A stretch of DNA of 64,000 nt from Arsenophonus nilaparvatae (lineage in GTDB: Bacteria > Pseudomonadota > Gammaproteobacteria > Enterobacterales > Enterobacteriaceae), in assembly GCF_000757905.1 (NCBI RefSeq), contig NZ_JRLH01000007.1; one strand, written 5' to 3'. Position 1 is the first letter of the stretch. Each line of letters opens with the position of its first letter. Below, piece by piece: positions 18,574 through 27,544 of this stretch. The notes under the pieces were generated by a model that had not been told where the DNA came from, did no database searches, and saw only the letters and a list, made by a program, of their open reading frames with translations. A program made the position numbers and the translations under genes.

Positions 18574-19542
18574 TTATATGATGCCAGCTTGCAAAAGATC
18601 ATGCAGATGAATAACACCAATAAGTGTATCTGCTTTTGCCACCAGTAAGGAAGTAATATGGTGGTGTTGCATCAAATTTAAGGCGTCAATCGCTAGCATA
18701 TCGGGTTTTACCCTAATACCACCGGCTGTCATTACATCGGTAATTTTGGCATTATTTAAGTCAATATTCATTGCAAATACGCGTCGTAAGTCACCATCGG
18801 TAAAAATACCTTCAATTTGCATTTCTTCATTACAAATCACAACCATACCTAGTTTTTTGCGAGTAATTTCCACTAATGCTTGCTGTAATGTTGCCTGTTT
18901 CATGACATTTGGAATATTTTTCCCAGTATGCATTAGGTCACTCACTCTTAATAAAAGTTTGCGGCCCAATGTGCCACCTGGATGAGAAAGTGCAAAATCT
19001 TCAGCAGTAAAACCCCGCGCTTCAAGTAAAGCGACCGCAATAGCATCTCCCATAACTAACATCGCGGTTGTGCTTGTTGTTGGCGCTAGACCTAATGGAC
19101 AAGCTTCCAGCGGTACTTTGATACAAAGGTGAAAATCTGCCGCTTTTCCCATGCTACTAGCAGGATTTTTTGTCATACAAATTAACGCAATGTGTTGGCG
19201 TTTTAACACTGGAATCAGTGCTAATATTTCATTTGACTCACCGGAATTAGAAATAGCCAGAACAATATCTTGACGACTAATCATGCCTAAATCACCATGA
19301 CTAGCTTCTCCTGGATGGACAAAAAAAGCCGGTGTTCCTGTACTGGCTAATGTGGCTGCAATTTTACGGCCAATATGGCCTGATTTACCCATCCCCATAA
19401 CAACGACTTTGCCAGTACATTTGAAAATCAGTTCACAAGCTTGGTTAAAATCATCATTGATATATTGCTCCAAATTGGCAAGCCCGCTACGTTCAATCTC
19501 CAATACCTTCTTCGCTGTTTTTTGAAAATCAATTTCAGACAT
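18574..19542 (-). CDS. kdsD: KdsD, arabinose-5-phosphate isomerase
   Basis: KdsD converts ribulose-5-phosphate to arabinose-5-phosphate, the first step to Kdo. The 322-residue protein has an N-terminal SIS domain (GMGKSGHIGRKIAATLASTG, near residues 50-70, and the ISNSGES loop) and two C-terminal CBS domains. In E. coli the Na/Ca exchanger gene yrbG separates it from mlaF; here that gene is absent and kdsD is directly divergent from mlaF. Confidence 0.95.
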   Translation of the reverse strand: MSEIDFQKTAKKVLEIERSGLANLEQYINDDFNQACELIFKCTGKVVVMGMGKSGHIGRKIAATLASTGTPAFFVHPGEASHGDLGMISRQDIVLAISNSGESNEILALIPVLKRQHIALICMTKNPASSMGKAADFHLCIKVPLEACPLGLAPTTSTTAMLVMGDAIAVALLEARGFTAEDFALSHPGGTLGRKLLLRVSDLMHTGKNIPNVMKQATLQQALVEITRKKLGMVVICNEEMQIEGIFTDGDLRRVFAMNIDLNNAKITDVMTAGGIRVKPDMLAIDALNLMQHHHITSLLVAKADTLIGVIHLHDLLQAGII

Positions 19543-19746
19543 TTTTATTCCCCAATTTGATATAACTAATTTAATTATATGGGTTAATAGATGTTTAGTA
19601 AGACTCGTTTTTTCATATCACTCGCTTTGTATTACTTGTCATCAATATATTATCCGTACGTTGTATTATTAGAAAAAATAGCATTTTTCACTATGATGAC
19701 ATTTGAAAATTTGTTTATTGTGACGATGAAATGAACAAAAGTAAAA

Positions 19747-19775
19747 TTGGCAATAATATTGATAGCGAATATATG
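19747..19775 (+). promoter_or_regulatory. Candidate promoter of the mla operon in the 308-base kdsD/mlaF gap
   Basis: The divergent gap 19543-19850 holds no gene. TTGGCA at 19747-19752 is followed after 17 bases by TATATG at 19770-19775, a plausible sigma-70 promoter pointing to mlaF. In such AT-rich DNA chance matches are common. Nothing else is recognised in the gap, and no remnant of yrbG is visible. Confidence 0.35.
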
Positions 19776-19850
19776 CTAGTTTTTAGGTAATATGTTCCAT
19801 ACTGAGTAAATATACTTAAATGATAATTAGACAGAAAGGCTATTATCGTC

Positions 19851-20654
19851 ATGAAGAAGTCTGTAGATAATATCATAGAAATCAAAGATATGTCTTTTAT
19901 TCGGGGTCAACGGCTGATTTTTACCGATATGAGCTTGACGATCCCCAGGGGAAAAATTACGGCAATCATGGGGCCATCAGGTATTGGAAAAACAACGTTG
20001 CTACGTTTGATTGGTGGACAATTACAGCCAGATAAGGGAGAAATTTGGTTTGATGGTGTTAATATTCCAACACTATCACGCGCGGAACTTTATGCTGCTC
20101 GCAAGAAAATGAGTATGTTGTTTCAGTCAGGTGCCTTGTTTACAGATATGAATGTTTTTGACAATGTTGCTTTCCCTTTACGTGAACATACTGTTTTAGC
20201 AGCAGAAATTATTCGAACAGTGGTCATGATGAAACTAGAAGCAGTCGGGTTGAGAGGTGCGGCTAATCTTATGCCAGCTGAACTATCAGGTGGTATGGCG
20301 CGACGAGCAGCATTGGCACGCGCTATTGCCCTTGATCCACAATTAATTCTATTTGATGAACCTTTTGTTGGGCAAGATCCGATAACCATGGGAGTTTTGG
20401 TTAAACTTATTGATGAACTTAATCATGCATTAGGTATTACTTGTGTTATTGTTTCTCACGATGTGCCAGAAGTGTTGAGCATAGCGGATAAAGCTTATAT
20501 TGTTGCGGAGCAACATGTTATTGCTGAAGGTACAGCGAAAGAATTGCAACAAAATAAGGATGCGCGGGTTAGGCAGTTTCTTGATGGTATAGCAGATGGT
20601 CCGGTACCATTTAAGTTTCCGGCAGGAAATTATGCAGCAGATTTATTAGGGTGA
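19851..20654 (+). CDS. mlaF: MlaF, ATPase of the Mla phospholipid transporter
   Basis: Cytoplasmic ABC ATPase of MlaFEDB, the inner-membrane machine that moves phospholipid between MlaC and the inner membrane to keep the outer leaflet free of phospholipid. The 267-residue protein has Walker A GPSGIGKTT, the signature ELSGGMARRAALARA, Walker B LILFDEPFVGQDP and the C-terminal extension FLDGIADGPVPFKFPAG that contacts MlaB. It begins the mlaFEDCB operon. Confidence 0.96.
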   Translation: MKKSVDNIIEIKDMSFIRGQRLIFTDMSLTIPRGKITAIMGPSGIGKTTLLRLIGGQLQPDKGEIWFDGVNIPTLSRAELYAARKKMSMLFQSGALFTDMNVFDNVAFPLREHTVLAAEIIRTVVMMKLEAVGLRGAANLMPAELSGGMARRAALARAIALDPQLILFDEPFVGQDPITMGVLVKLIDELNHALGITCVIVSHDVPEVLSIADKAYIVAEQHVIAEGTAKELQQNKDARVRQFLDGIADGPVPFKFPAGNYAADLLG

Positions 20655-20658
20655 TGGG

Positions 20659-21444
20659 ATGATACTAATTGATACATTAGCCGCATTAGGCCATCGTTCA
20701 CTAGCTATGGTGGCGACATTTGGTCGTGCTGGCTATTTGTTATGTCGGGCCTTATTTGGCAAACCTGAATTTGCAAAACAATGGCCATTATTAATAAAAC
20801 AGCTCTACAATGTAGGAGTCTTATCTTTATTAATTATTGCTGTATCGGGATTATTCATTGGCATGGTACTTGGTTTACAAGGATATTTAGTCTTGACCAT
20901 GTTTAGTGCTGAATCCAGTCTTGGCATGATGGTCGCTCTTTCTCTATTAAGGGAACTAGGACCAGTGGTGACCGCACTTTTATTTGCTGGCAGAGCAGGT
21001 TCTGCATTAACGGCAGAAATAGGGTTGATGAAAGCAACAGAGCAGATCTCTAGTTTGGAAATGATGGCGGTTGATCCATTACGTCGAGTTATTGCGCCAC
21101 GTTTTTGGGCCGGACTGATCAGTATGCCATTACTGGCACTAATTTTTGTCGCCGTAGGCATATTAGGTGGTGCGCTAGTCGGTGTTGATTGGAAAGGAAT
21201 TGATGAAGGCTTTTTTTGGTCATCGATGCAATCTGCTATTGAGTGGAAAAAGGATATTCTCAACTGTTTTATTAAAAGTGTGGTATTCGCTTTTACAGTC
21301 AGCTGGATAGCTTTATTTAATGGTTATGATGCCATCCCAACATCGGAAGGGATAAGTCGTGCAACAACCAGAACCGTTGTTCATTCTTCATTAGCTGTGT
21401 TGGGTTTAGATTTTGTGCTTACTGCACTGATGTTTGGGAATTAA
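20659..21444 (+). CDS. mlaE: MlaE, permease of the Mla phospholipid transporter
   Basis: Inner-membrane permease of MlaFEDB. The 261-residue protein carries the MlaE family stretches VSGLFIGMVLGLQGY, LRELGPVVTALLFAGRAGSA and LKATEQISSLEMMAVDP-like sequence, with about five membrane helices. It is separated by four bases from mlaF and three from mlaD, so it is tightly coupled. Intact. Confidence 0.96.
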   Translation: MILIDTLAALGHRSLAMVATFGRAGYLLCRALFGKPEFAKQWPLLIKQLYNVGVLSLLIIAVSGLFIGMVLGLQGYLVLTMFSAESSLGMMVALSLLRELGPVVTALLFAGRAGSALTAEIGLMKATEQISSLEMMAVDPLRRVIAPRFWAGLISMPLLALIFVAVGILGGALVGVDWKGIDEGFFWSSMQSAIEWKKDILNCFIKSVVFAFTVSWIALFNGYDAIPTSEGISRATTRTVVHSSLAVLGLDFVLTALMFGN

Positions 21445-21447
21445 TTC

Positions 21448-21951
21448 ATGCAAAGTAAGAAAAGTGAAATTCTAGTTGGACTATTTGTTTTGATTGCATT
21501 AGCTGCAATTGTCTTTTTATGTTTAAAAGTTGCAGATATTAAATCATTTGGTAATCAACCAACTTATAAAGTTACTGCTTCTTTTACCAATGTAGGCGGA
21601 TTGAAAGTAAACTCGCCGGTAAAAATAGGTGGTGTGGTGGTTGGCCGAATAGTCGATATTATGTTAGATAAGAAAACTTATACGCCACGTGTTACCTTAG
21701 CGATTTTTAGTCAATATGATAATATTCCTGATAACAGCTCATTGTCGATACTTACTGCGGGATTATTAGGTGAGCAGTTTTTAGCACTTAATGTGGGTTT
21801 TTATGATCCGGATATGGGAATTACCTTTCTTAAGGACGGTGGACGCATCGAAGATACTAAACCGGCCATAATATTGGAAGATTTAATTGGGCAATTCTTA
21901 TATAGAAGTGGCGATCCTAATCGTTCGAATAGAGCAAGCTCAGTTTCCTGA
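21448..21951 (+). CDS. mlaD: MlaD, MCE-domain subunit of the Mla transporter
   Basis: MlaD anchors a hexameric MCE ring in the inner membrane and passes lipid to and from MlaC. An N-terminal helix (about residues 8-26) precedes the MCE domain (FTNVGGLKVNSPVKIGGVVV) and the LIGQFLY helix that forms the central pore. At 167 residues the polar tail is shorter than in E. coli (183) and ends in RASSVS. The +1 frame stays open from here into mlaC, so the tail may have been shortened by a small shift, but this is uncertain because tails vary in the family. Confidence 0.92.
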   Translation: MQSKKSEILVGLFVLIALAAIVFLCLKVADIKSFGNQPTYKVTASFTNVGGLKVNSPVKIGGVVVGRIVDIMLDKKTYTPRVTLAIFSQYDNIPDNSSLSILTAGLLGEQFLALNVGFYDPDMGITFLKDGGRIEDTKPAIILEDLIGQFLYRSGDPNRSNRASSVS

Positions 21952-22018
21952 AATAACGAAAAATCTTCCACGACACCATGATGAACAATCTAATATGATA
22001 AGAAAAGGAACCTATTTT

Positions 22019-22652
22019 ATGTTTAAACGTTTCTTAATAGTGGCTTTGTTAGTGGTTGCTCCATTTGCGATGGCGATAGATCAAACCAATCCATATAAAC
22101 TGATGCAAGAAGCCGCTGCTAAAACTTTTACTCGCTTAAAAAATGAGCAGCCTATGATCCGGCAAAATCCAGATTACTTACGCAGGGTTGTTCGTGAAGA
22201 ACTTATGCCTTATGTACAAATTAAGTATGCAGGAGCATTAGTCTTAGGATCTTATTATAGTAGTGCAACTCCGTCACAACGGGATGCTTATTTTCAGGCG
22301 ATTGAAGCCTATTTGGAACAAGCTTATGGGCAAGCTTTAGCAATGTATCATGGGCAACAATATCAAATTGCGCCTGAACAACCACTGGGTGATAGGAATG
22401 TGGTTGCTATTCGGGGTAACAATTACCGATCCACAGGGCCGACCACCTGTACGTCTTGATTTTCAATGGCGTAAAAATAGCAAAACTGGCTATTGGCAGG
22501 CTTATGATATGATTACTGAAGGTGTTAGTTTAATTACAACTAAACAAAACGAATGGGCTAATATTTTACGTACTAAAGGTATTGACGGCTTGACACAAGT
22601 GTTGCTCAATAGTGCAAAAAATCCCATTACGCTGGAAAATAAAAAATCATGA
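22019..22652 (+). pseudogene. mlaC: MlaC, periplasmic phospholipid carrier, frameshifted
   Basis: MlaC shuttles phospholipid across the periplasm between MlaA-porin in the outer membrane and MlaFEDB. The first frame starts at 22019 after AAGGA with a signal peptide (FLIVALLVVAPFAMA) and matches E. coli MlaC up to PLGDRNVVAIR. The match then moves to the +1 frame, continuing VTITDPQGRPPVRLDFQWRK to the normal C-terminus at 22652. The break sits at GGGG, 22413-22416, where GGG would restore one 210-residue frame. Unless this is a sequencing error or is rescued by slippage, the product ends at 22459 with a wrong tail, losing the C-terminal third that closes the lipid pocket. The mlaB start overlaps its natural stop (ATGA). 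Confidence 0.9.
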
Positions 22653-22933
22653 TACCCATGTTGACTTGGGAGCAGAAAGGTCAAATGTTGATTTTAACCG
22701 GTGAGCTTGATCGTGATACTCTACCCGCTTTTTGGCAACAGAGAAATCAGTTGCTAAAAGGTATTAATGCGATTAATGTTTCTCAGTTATCTCATATCGA
22801 TTCTACCGGACTCGCTATGTTTATTAGGTTAAAATCAGAACAGCAGTCAGAGAATAAATGGGTATTTGAAGGTATTAGTGAGCGTTTTAAGACCCTTATT
22901 AGGCTTTATAAACTTGAGGATTTTATGAACTAA
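22649..22933 (+). CDS. mlaB: MlaB, STAS-domain subunit of the Mla transporter
   Basis: Cytoplasmic STAS-domain protein that binds MlaF and is needed for assembly and ATPase activity of MlaFEDB. The 94-residue product shows LTGELDRDTLPAFW and the key phospho-site-like region SHIDSTGLAMFIRL, with the conserved threonine of DSTGLA. It overlaps the original mlaC stop by four bases, so its translation may suffer when mlaC translation stops early. Confidence 0.92.
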   Translation: MIPMLTWEQKGQMLILTGELDRDTLPAFWQQRNQLLKGINAINVSQLSHIDSTGLAMFIRLKSEQQSENKWVFEGISERFKTLIRLYKLEDFMN

Positions 22934-22969
22934 TTGGGTCATAAATTTTAAAAATAGTTTATATATAAA

Positions 22970-23012
22970 GCAAACGCTCTTGTGCATTTTTATGCCAAGG
23001 GCGTTTTGTTTG
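22970..23012 (+). terminator. Intrinsic terminator candidate after mlaB
   Basis: AACGCTCTTG near 22973-22982 pairs with CAAGGGCGTT (22996-23005, one G-T wobble), with inner TGCA/TGC pairing around a T-rich loop, followed by TTGTTTGATTTG. It lies between mlaB and ibaG and would end the mla transcript. Confidence 0.6.
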
Positions 23013-23080
23013 ATTTGCAGCAGATGATAGATCGATTAGGATAGATGGATTGTCTTTTAATGTTAGAATTGAGTTTAATT

Positions 23081-23335
23081 ATGGATACAAATGAAATAAA
23101 GCAAGTATTAATAGAACAATTGAAACTTGATGAAGTGATTGTCAATGGCGAAGGTAGTCATTTTCAAATAATTGCTGTTGGTGAAATGTTTGACGGTATG
23201 AGTCGGGTTAAGCAGCAGCAAGTGATTTATGCACCACTAATGGAATATATTGCAGATAATCGGATCCATGCATTATCAATTAAAGCTTATACCCCCGCGG
23301 AATGGAAAAGAGATCGTAAGCTTAATGGTTTTTAA
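23081..23335 (+). CDS. ibaG: IbaG, BolA-family protein
   Basis: IbaG is a BolA-like protein that binds monothiol glutaredoxin with a 2Fe-2S cluster and responds to acid stress. Starting at 23081 (MDTNEIKQVL) gives the 84-residue size of E. coli. An upstream in-frame ATG at 23045 would add 12 residues not seen in relatives. The family stretch DGMSRVKQQQVIY and the C-terminal IKAYTPAEWKRDRKLNGF are nearly identical to E. coli. It precedes murA as usual. Confidence 0.94.
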   Translation: MDTNEIKQVLIEQLKLDEVIVNGEGSHFQIIAVGEMFDGMSRVKQQQVIYAPLMEYIADNRIHALSIKAYTPAEWKRDRKLNGF

Positions 23336-23386
23336 GACTATACTTTTGCATTAATAATATAAATATTACTCATAGAGAATTTCTAG

Positions 23387-24652
23387 ATGGACAAGTTTCG
23401 ATTGAAGGGGCCAACCCGTTTGATGGGAGAGGTCTCGATTTCTGGTGCAAAAAATGCGGCACTACCGATATTGTTTGCATCGCTTTTAGCAGAAGAACCC
23501 GTTGAATTACAAAATGTTCCAAAGCTAAAAGATATTGATACAACAATTGAATTACTTAATCAGTTAGGTACAAAAGTTGAGCGTAATGGCGCTATTTTTG
23601 TTGACGCACGTGGTATTAATAAATTTTGTGCTCCTTATGAATTAGTCAAGACGATGCGTGCATCTATTTGGGCTTTGGCGCCATTAGTGGCTCGTTTCGG
23701 TCAAGGCCAAGTATCTTTACCGGGAGGATGTGCGATTGGTGCGCGTCCAGTTGATTTACATATTGCCGGGCTTGAACAACTTGGTGCCAAAATTACCTTA
23801 GATGAAGGTTATGTTAAAGCATCGGTCGATGGTCGTTTGCAAGGCGCCAATATTGTTATGGATAAAGTTAGTGTCGGCGCCACCGTGTCTATTATGACGG
23901 CTGCAACTCTGGCAGAGGGAAAAACCGTTATTGAAAACGCAGCTCGTGAACCTGAAGTTGAAGACACAGCCAGCTTTTTAAATTCATTAGGGGCAAAGAT
24001 CACGGGTGCAGGTACAGACAGCATTATTATTGAAGGAGTTGTGCGCTTAGGTGGTGGTATTTATCGAATTTTACCTGATCGGATTGAAACAGGTACATTT
24101 CTGGTTGCAGCTGCTATCTCTGGAGGTAAAGTAATCTGTCGCAATACTAAACCAGCTACATTGGATGCAGTATTAGCTAAATTACGTGAGGCGGGTGCAG
24201 AGATTGAAATTGGCGAGGATTGGATCCAGCTGGATATGCATGGTAAGCGGCCAAAAGCAGTGACTATCAGAACAGAACCGCATCCAGGCTTTCCAACCGA
24301 TATGCAGGCACAATTTAGCTTACTTAATTTAGTGGCTGAAGGTGTTAGTACAATAACAGAAACTATTTTTGAAAATCGTTTTATGCATATCCCTGAGTTA
24401 ATTCGTATGGGAGCCCATGCGGAAATAGAAGGAAATACCGTTGTTTGTCATGGTGTTGAACAACTTATGGGTGCCCAAGTCATGGCTACCGATTTACGGG
24501 CATCTGCTAGTTTAGTACTTGCTGGATGTATTGCGAAAGGAAAAACGACTGTTGATCGGATTTATCATATCGATAGGGGATATGAGAAAATAGAAGAGAA
24601 GCTACGTAGTTTAGGGGCCAATATAGAACGTATTACTGCAAAGAAAATATAA
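23387..24652 (+). CDS. murA: MurA, UDP-GlcNAc 1-carboxyvinyltransferase
   Basis: MurA transfers enolpyruvate from PEP to UDP-GlcNAc, the first committed step of peptidoglycan synthesis and the target of fosfomycin. The catalytic Cys115 is present in LPGGCAIGARPVD, the usual fosfomycin-sensitive form, and the SGAKNAALPIL N-terminus and PHPGFPTDMQAQ loop are intact. The product has 421 residues. It follows ibaG and converges on degS. Confidence 0.97.
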   Translation: MDKFRLKGPTRLMGEVSISGAKNAALPILFASLLAEEPVELQNVPKLKDIDTTIELLNQLGTKVERNGAIFVDARGINKFCAPYELVKTMRASIWALAPLVARFGQGQVSLPGGCAIGARPVDLHIAGLEQLGAKITLDEGYVKASVDGRLQGANIVMDKVSVGATVSIMTAATLAEGKTVIENAAREPEVEDTASFLNSLGAKITGAGTDSIIIEGVVRLGGGIYRILPDRIETGTFLVAAAISGGKVICRNTKPATLDAVLAKLREAGAEIEIGEDWIQLDMHGKRPKAVTIRTEPHPGFPTDMQAQFSLLNLVAEGVSTITETIFENRFMHIPELIRMGAHAEIEGNTVVCHGVEQLMGAQVMATDLRASASLVLAGCIAKGKTTVDRIYHIDRGYEKIEEKLRSLGANIERITAKKI

Positions 24653-24674
24653 CCTGCTATTTTACTAAGGTAAA

Positions 24675-24702
24675 AATCAGTAGCTTTGTTAGACTGCTGA
24701 TT
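24675..24702. terminator. Hairpin between convergent murA and degS
   Basis: AATCAGTAG (24675-24683) pairs with CTGCTGATT (24694-24702) with one G-T wobble and a 10-base loop. It lies in the 55-base gap between the two stops and could act in both directions. The T-run on the plus side is weak. Confidence 0.5.
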
Positions 24703-24707
24703 CTTAC

Positions 24708-25781
24708 TTATTGTAGTAATGATTTACCTTCTTTGTACTCTTCAATTTTAACGTGGACAGTCATTGTTTTTTCGTTGCGCAGTAGTGTGACAGGGACGAT
24801 ACTGCCCGGACTAATTTCAGCAACTTGATCCATTGTTTCCGCAGCCGAGATAACCGGTTGATCATTAACAGAAATAATAATATCACCGACTTGAATACCA
24901 GCATTTTCTGCCGGGCCATTTGCCGCGACCTGAAAAATACGTAGCCCTTTAATTTGATTAATATCGTTATTGTTAGAGCGAATACGGGGTAAGTCCCGCG
25001 CAGTGATACCGATAAAACCACGGATCACTCTCCCATCACGAATAAGTTTTTCCATAATTTTAGTTGCTAATTCTGTTGGAATAGCAAAACCTAATCCCTC
25101 AGGCGTAAAACCATTTTCTGAATGATCAAATGAGAGTGTATTAATTCCCATCAATTTACCTTCAGTATTAATTAGCGCTCCGCCTGAATTTCCATGATTA
25201 ATAGACGCATCGGTTTGTAGAAAATTCTGTCGGCGGGTAGGACTTAGCCCTACCCGTCCAGTGGCGCTAATAATTCCTTGTGTCACTGTTTGTCCTAAAT
25301 TATAGGGGTTACCGATGGCTAACACGATATCGCCAACGCGCGCTTTACGTTGTGGGTTAATCGGAATCACAGGAAGATTTTCGGCGTCTATTTTTAAAAC
25401 AGCCAAGTCTGTTAAGCTATCTGAGCCAACGATGAGTGCGTCAAAAATTAATCCATCAGGCAGTGCAATCTGAATTTGATCCGCGTTATTAACGACATGT
25501 CTGTTGGTAATAATATAACCGTTACTGCTCATAATGACACCAGAGCCTAATGCAGTTAATTCGCGCCCATTTTGGGAAAAACTACCGGTCCCGCTGCTAT
25601 AAACATAGACAACTGCCGGTGCTGCTCTACGTACCGCTTTACTATAACTAATTGGTTGCTCATCTTTTTTACCGTCAAGGAGGTCAGTGAGTCCTTTTGG
25701 GCGTATAGATGGAATAGCCATTAGCAAAATAGTAGCGATAACAAGCCCTACAATGACAGCACGAAAAAGCTTGATGAACAT
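24708..25781 (-). CDS. degS: DegS, site-1 protease of the sigma-E response
   Basis: DegS is a trimeric inner-membrane serine protease that senses misfolded porin tails through its PDZ domain and cuts RseA, releasing sigma-E. Starting at 25781 (MFIKLFRAVIVG) gives a 357-residue protein with an N-terminal anchor like that of E. coli; the longer frame adds 18 unsupported residues. The catalytic histidine in ITNRHVV, the aspartate in LTDLAVL and the serine in INHGNSGGAL are present, with one PDZ domain near residues 255-345. It is paired with degQ in the same direction. Confidence 0.95.
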   Translation of the reverse strand: MFIKLFRAVIVGLVIATILLMAIPSIRPKGLTDLLDGKKDEQPISYSKAVRRAAPAVVYVYSSGTGSFSQNGRELTALGSGVIMSSNGYIITNRHVVNNADQIQIALPDGLIFDALIVGSDSLTDLAVLKIDAENLPVIPINPQRKARVGDIVLAIGNPYNLGQTVTQGIISATGRVGLSPTRRQNFLQTDASINHGNSGGALINTEGKLMGINTLSFDHSENGFTPEGLGFAIPTELATKIMEKLIRDGRVIRGFIGITARDLPRIRSNNNDINQIKGLRIFQVAANGPAENAGIQVGDIIISVNDQPVISAAETMDQVAEISPGSIVPVTLLRNEKTMTVHVKIEEYKEGKSLLQ

Positions 25782-25840
25782 AGTAAGTATTCTGTAATAA
25801 AAGATAAACGAGATAATAAAATAGCAGGATACCATAAATA

Positions 25841-25873
25841 CAAACAGGTACGATAGTTAACAGTACCTGTTTG
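25841..25873 (-). terminator. Perfect inverted repeat after degQ
   Basis: CAAACAGGTAC (25841-25851) and GTACCTGTTTG (25863-25873) form an 11-base-pair stem with an 11-base loop, located between degQ and degS, directly after the degQ stop. The downstream T content is modest, so it may attenuate more than stop transcription. Confidence 0.55.
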
Positions 25874-25881
25874 CTGGGTGA

Positions 25882-27303
25882 TTAATTGAATATATTATTA
25901 CCGCGAAGTAATAAATAGATATTTTGATCACCACGTAAAATATTTAATGCTAAAGCAGTAGGTTTAGTTTCAATAATTTTACGCAGTTGATTAATATTTT
26001 CTATCCGTTGTTCGTTGGCACTAATAATAAGATCACCTTTTGCCAGGCCAAGCATGGCTGCAGGTGAATTAGACGAAACGCTATCGACCTTAACACCTTT
26101 AGTGCCTTTGATTGTACTATTGCTTAAAGTGGCTCCCATTAGTGACGTGGTTAAAACTTCGGCTTTCGTACTGCTAGAATCACTATCTTCTAAGGTAACA
26201 TTCACTTCCATTGGCTTGCCTTTACGTAGTAGACCGATGGTGATCTGCTTACCGATTTCACTAGTGCCAATTTTAGCTCTCAATTCAGCGAAGCTATTGA
26301 TATATTTGTTATTAATCGAAACCAAAATATCACCAGATTGAATGCCTGCTTTAGCTGCTGCAGAATTTGGTATCACTTCACTGACAAATGCCCCTTTTTG
26401 CACATCAATCTTCAATGCTTTCGCTACATCAGAAGTCATTTCAGTGCCTTTGATCCCTAGCAATCCACGTTTTACTTCACCATGTTTGATAATTTGATCA
26501 CTAAGAGATTTAGCCATATTGGATGGAATGGCAAAGCCAATACCAATATTACCCCCACCAGGCGCTAAAATAGCGGTATTAATACCAATTAGTTCACCAT
26601 TGAGATTAACTAATGCGCCACCTGAGTTACCTCTATTAATAGAAGCGTCAGTTTGAATAAAATTTTCCAGACCTTCTACATTTAAACCACTACGACCCAA
26701 TGCAGAAATAATGCCTGATGTTGCTGTTTGACCTAAACCGAAAGGGTTACCAACAGCAACAGCAAAATCACCAACTCGCAGTTTATCGGAGTCAGCTATT
26801 TTAATCGCCACTAAGTTCAATTTTTTCAGATTTACTGTACTTGAATCTTTGATTTGTAATAGGGCGATATCTGTTTGTGGATCACGGCCGATAAGCTTAA
26901 CGTCAATTTCTCTGCCATCATTAAGCTGAATTTGGATGCTATTAGCATTATCGATGACATGGTTATTAGTTAGGATATAACCTTTTTCAGCATCAATAAT
27001 AACCCCGGAGCCTAATCCTTCAAAAGGGCGAACACTTTGTTGTTGTGAGGGAAAATTGGGCCCAAAAAAGAATTTAAATTCTTCGGGTAGCTGTTGATTT
27101 TGAACACGTGTTCCAGATACGCGAATACTAACTACGGCAGGAAGTACTTTTTCTAGCATCGGTGCTAGGCTAGGTAATTCTTGACCAGATGATAAAGCAA
27201 TTGGTGGCATTGATGCAGCATGACTTACTGCAGGTATACTTATGAGTGAAAGACTGATACTCATAGCTAATATAGTTAAAAAATGTTTCTCTTTTTTCAT
27301 CAT
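25882..27303 (-). CDS. degQ: DegQ, periplasmic serine endoprotease/chaperone
   Basis: HtrA-family protease that degrades or refolds damaged periplasmic proteins. A signal peptide (LTILAMSISLSLISIPAVSHA) is followed by the protease domain with the catalytic NNHVI, DIALL and RGNSGGALV regions, then two PDZ domains to about residue 470. Several starts are possible (27318, 27303, 27300). The MMKKEKH start is closest to relatives. Length fits DegQ (455 in E. coli) rather than DegP, which keeps a longer Q-linker. No degP is in the window. Confidence 0.94.
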   Translation of the reverse strand: MMKKEKHFLTILAMSISLSLISIPAVSHAASMPPIALSSGQELPSLAPMLEKVLPAVVSIRVSGTRVQNQQLPEEFKFFFGPNFPSQQQSVRPFEGLGSGVIIDAEKGYILTNNHVIDNANSIQIQLNDGREIDVKLIGRDPQTDIALLQIKDSSTVNLKKLNLVAIKIADSDKLRVGDFAVAVGNPFGLGQTATSGIISALGRSGLNVEGLENFIQTDASINRGNSGGALVNLNGELIGINTAILAPGGGNIGIGFAIPSNMAKSLSDQIIKHGEVKRGLLGIKGTEMTSDVAKALKIDVQKGAFVSEVIPNSAAAKAGIQSGDILVSINNKYINSFAELRAKIGTSEIGKQITIGLLRKGKPMEVNVTLEDSDSSSTKAEVLTTSLMGATLSNSTIKGTKGVKVDSVSSNSPAAMLGLAKGDLIISANEQRIENINQLRKIIETKPTALALNILRGDQNIYLLLRGNNIFN

Positions 27304-27544
27304 GAATTCAATTCTCATACATACCTAATTTATTTAAGGTAATTTGCTATCCTGGATAGAAAAGGCCTCAGCAGGTTTAAGACTTTAAATTATGCAAAAA
27401 AGTTCAGCCAACAGATAGTAGTAATCGTTTTTTTACATGTATTTACATGATATTAATTTTTTACAACAAAATAACTCTATCAGGTGGATACGCTATCATC
27501 AAAATTAGGTAAAGATGCAATTTTATTAATATATCAAACCTAAT

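Noticed and set aside
21887..22459. MlaD-MlaC read as one fused frame
   Set aside because: The frame only happens to be open; MlaC has its own ribosome site and signal peptide at 22019.
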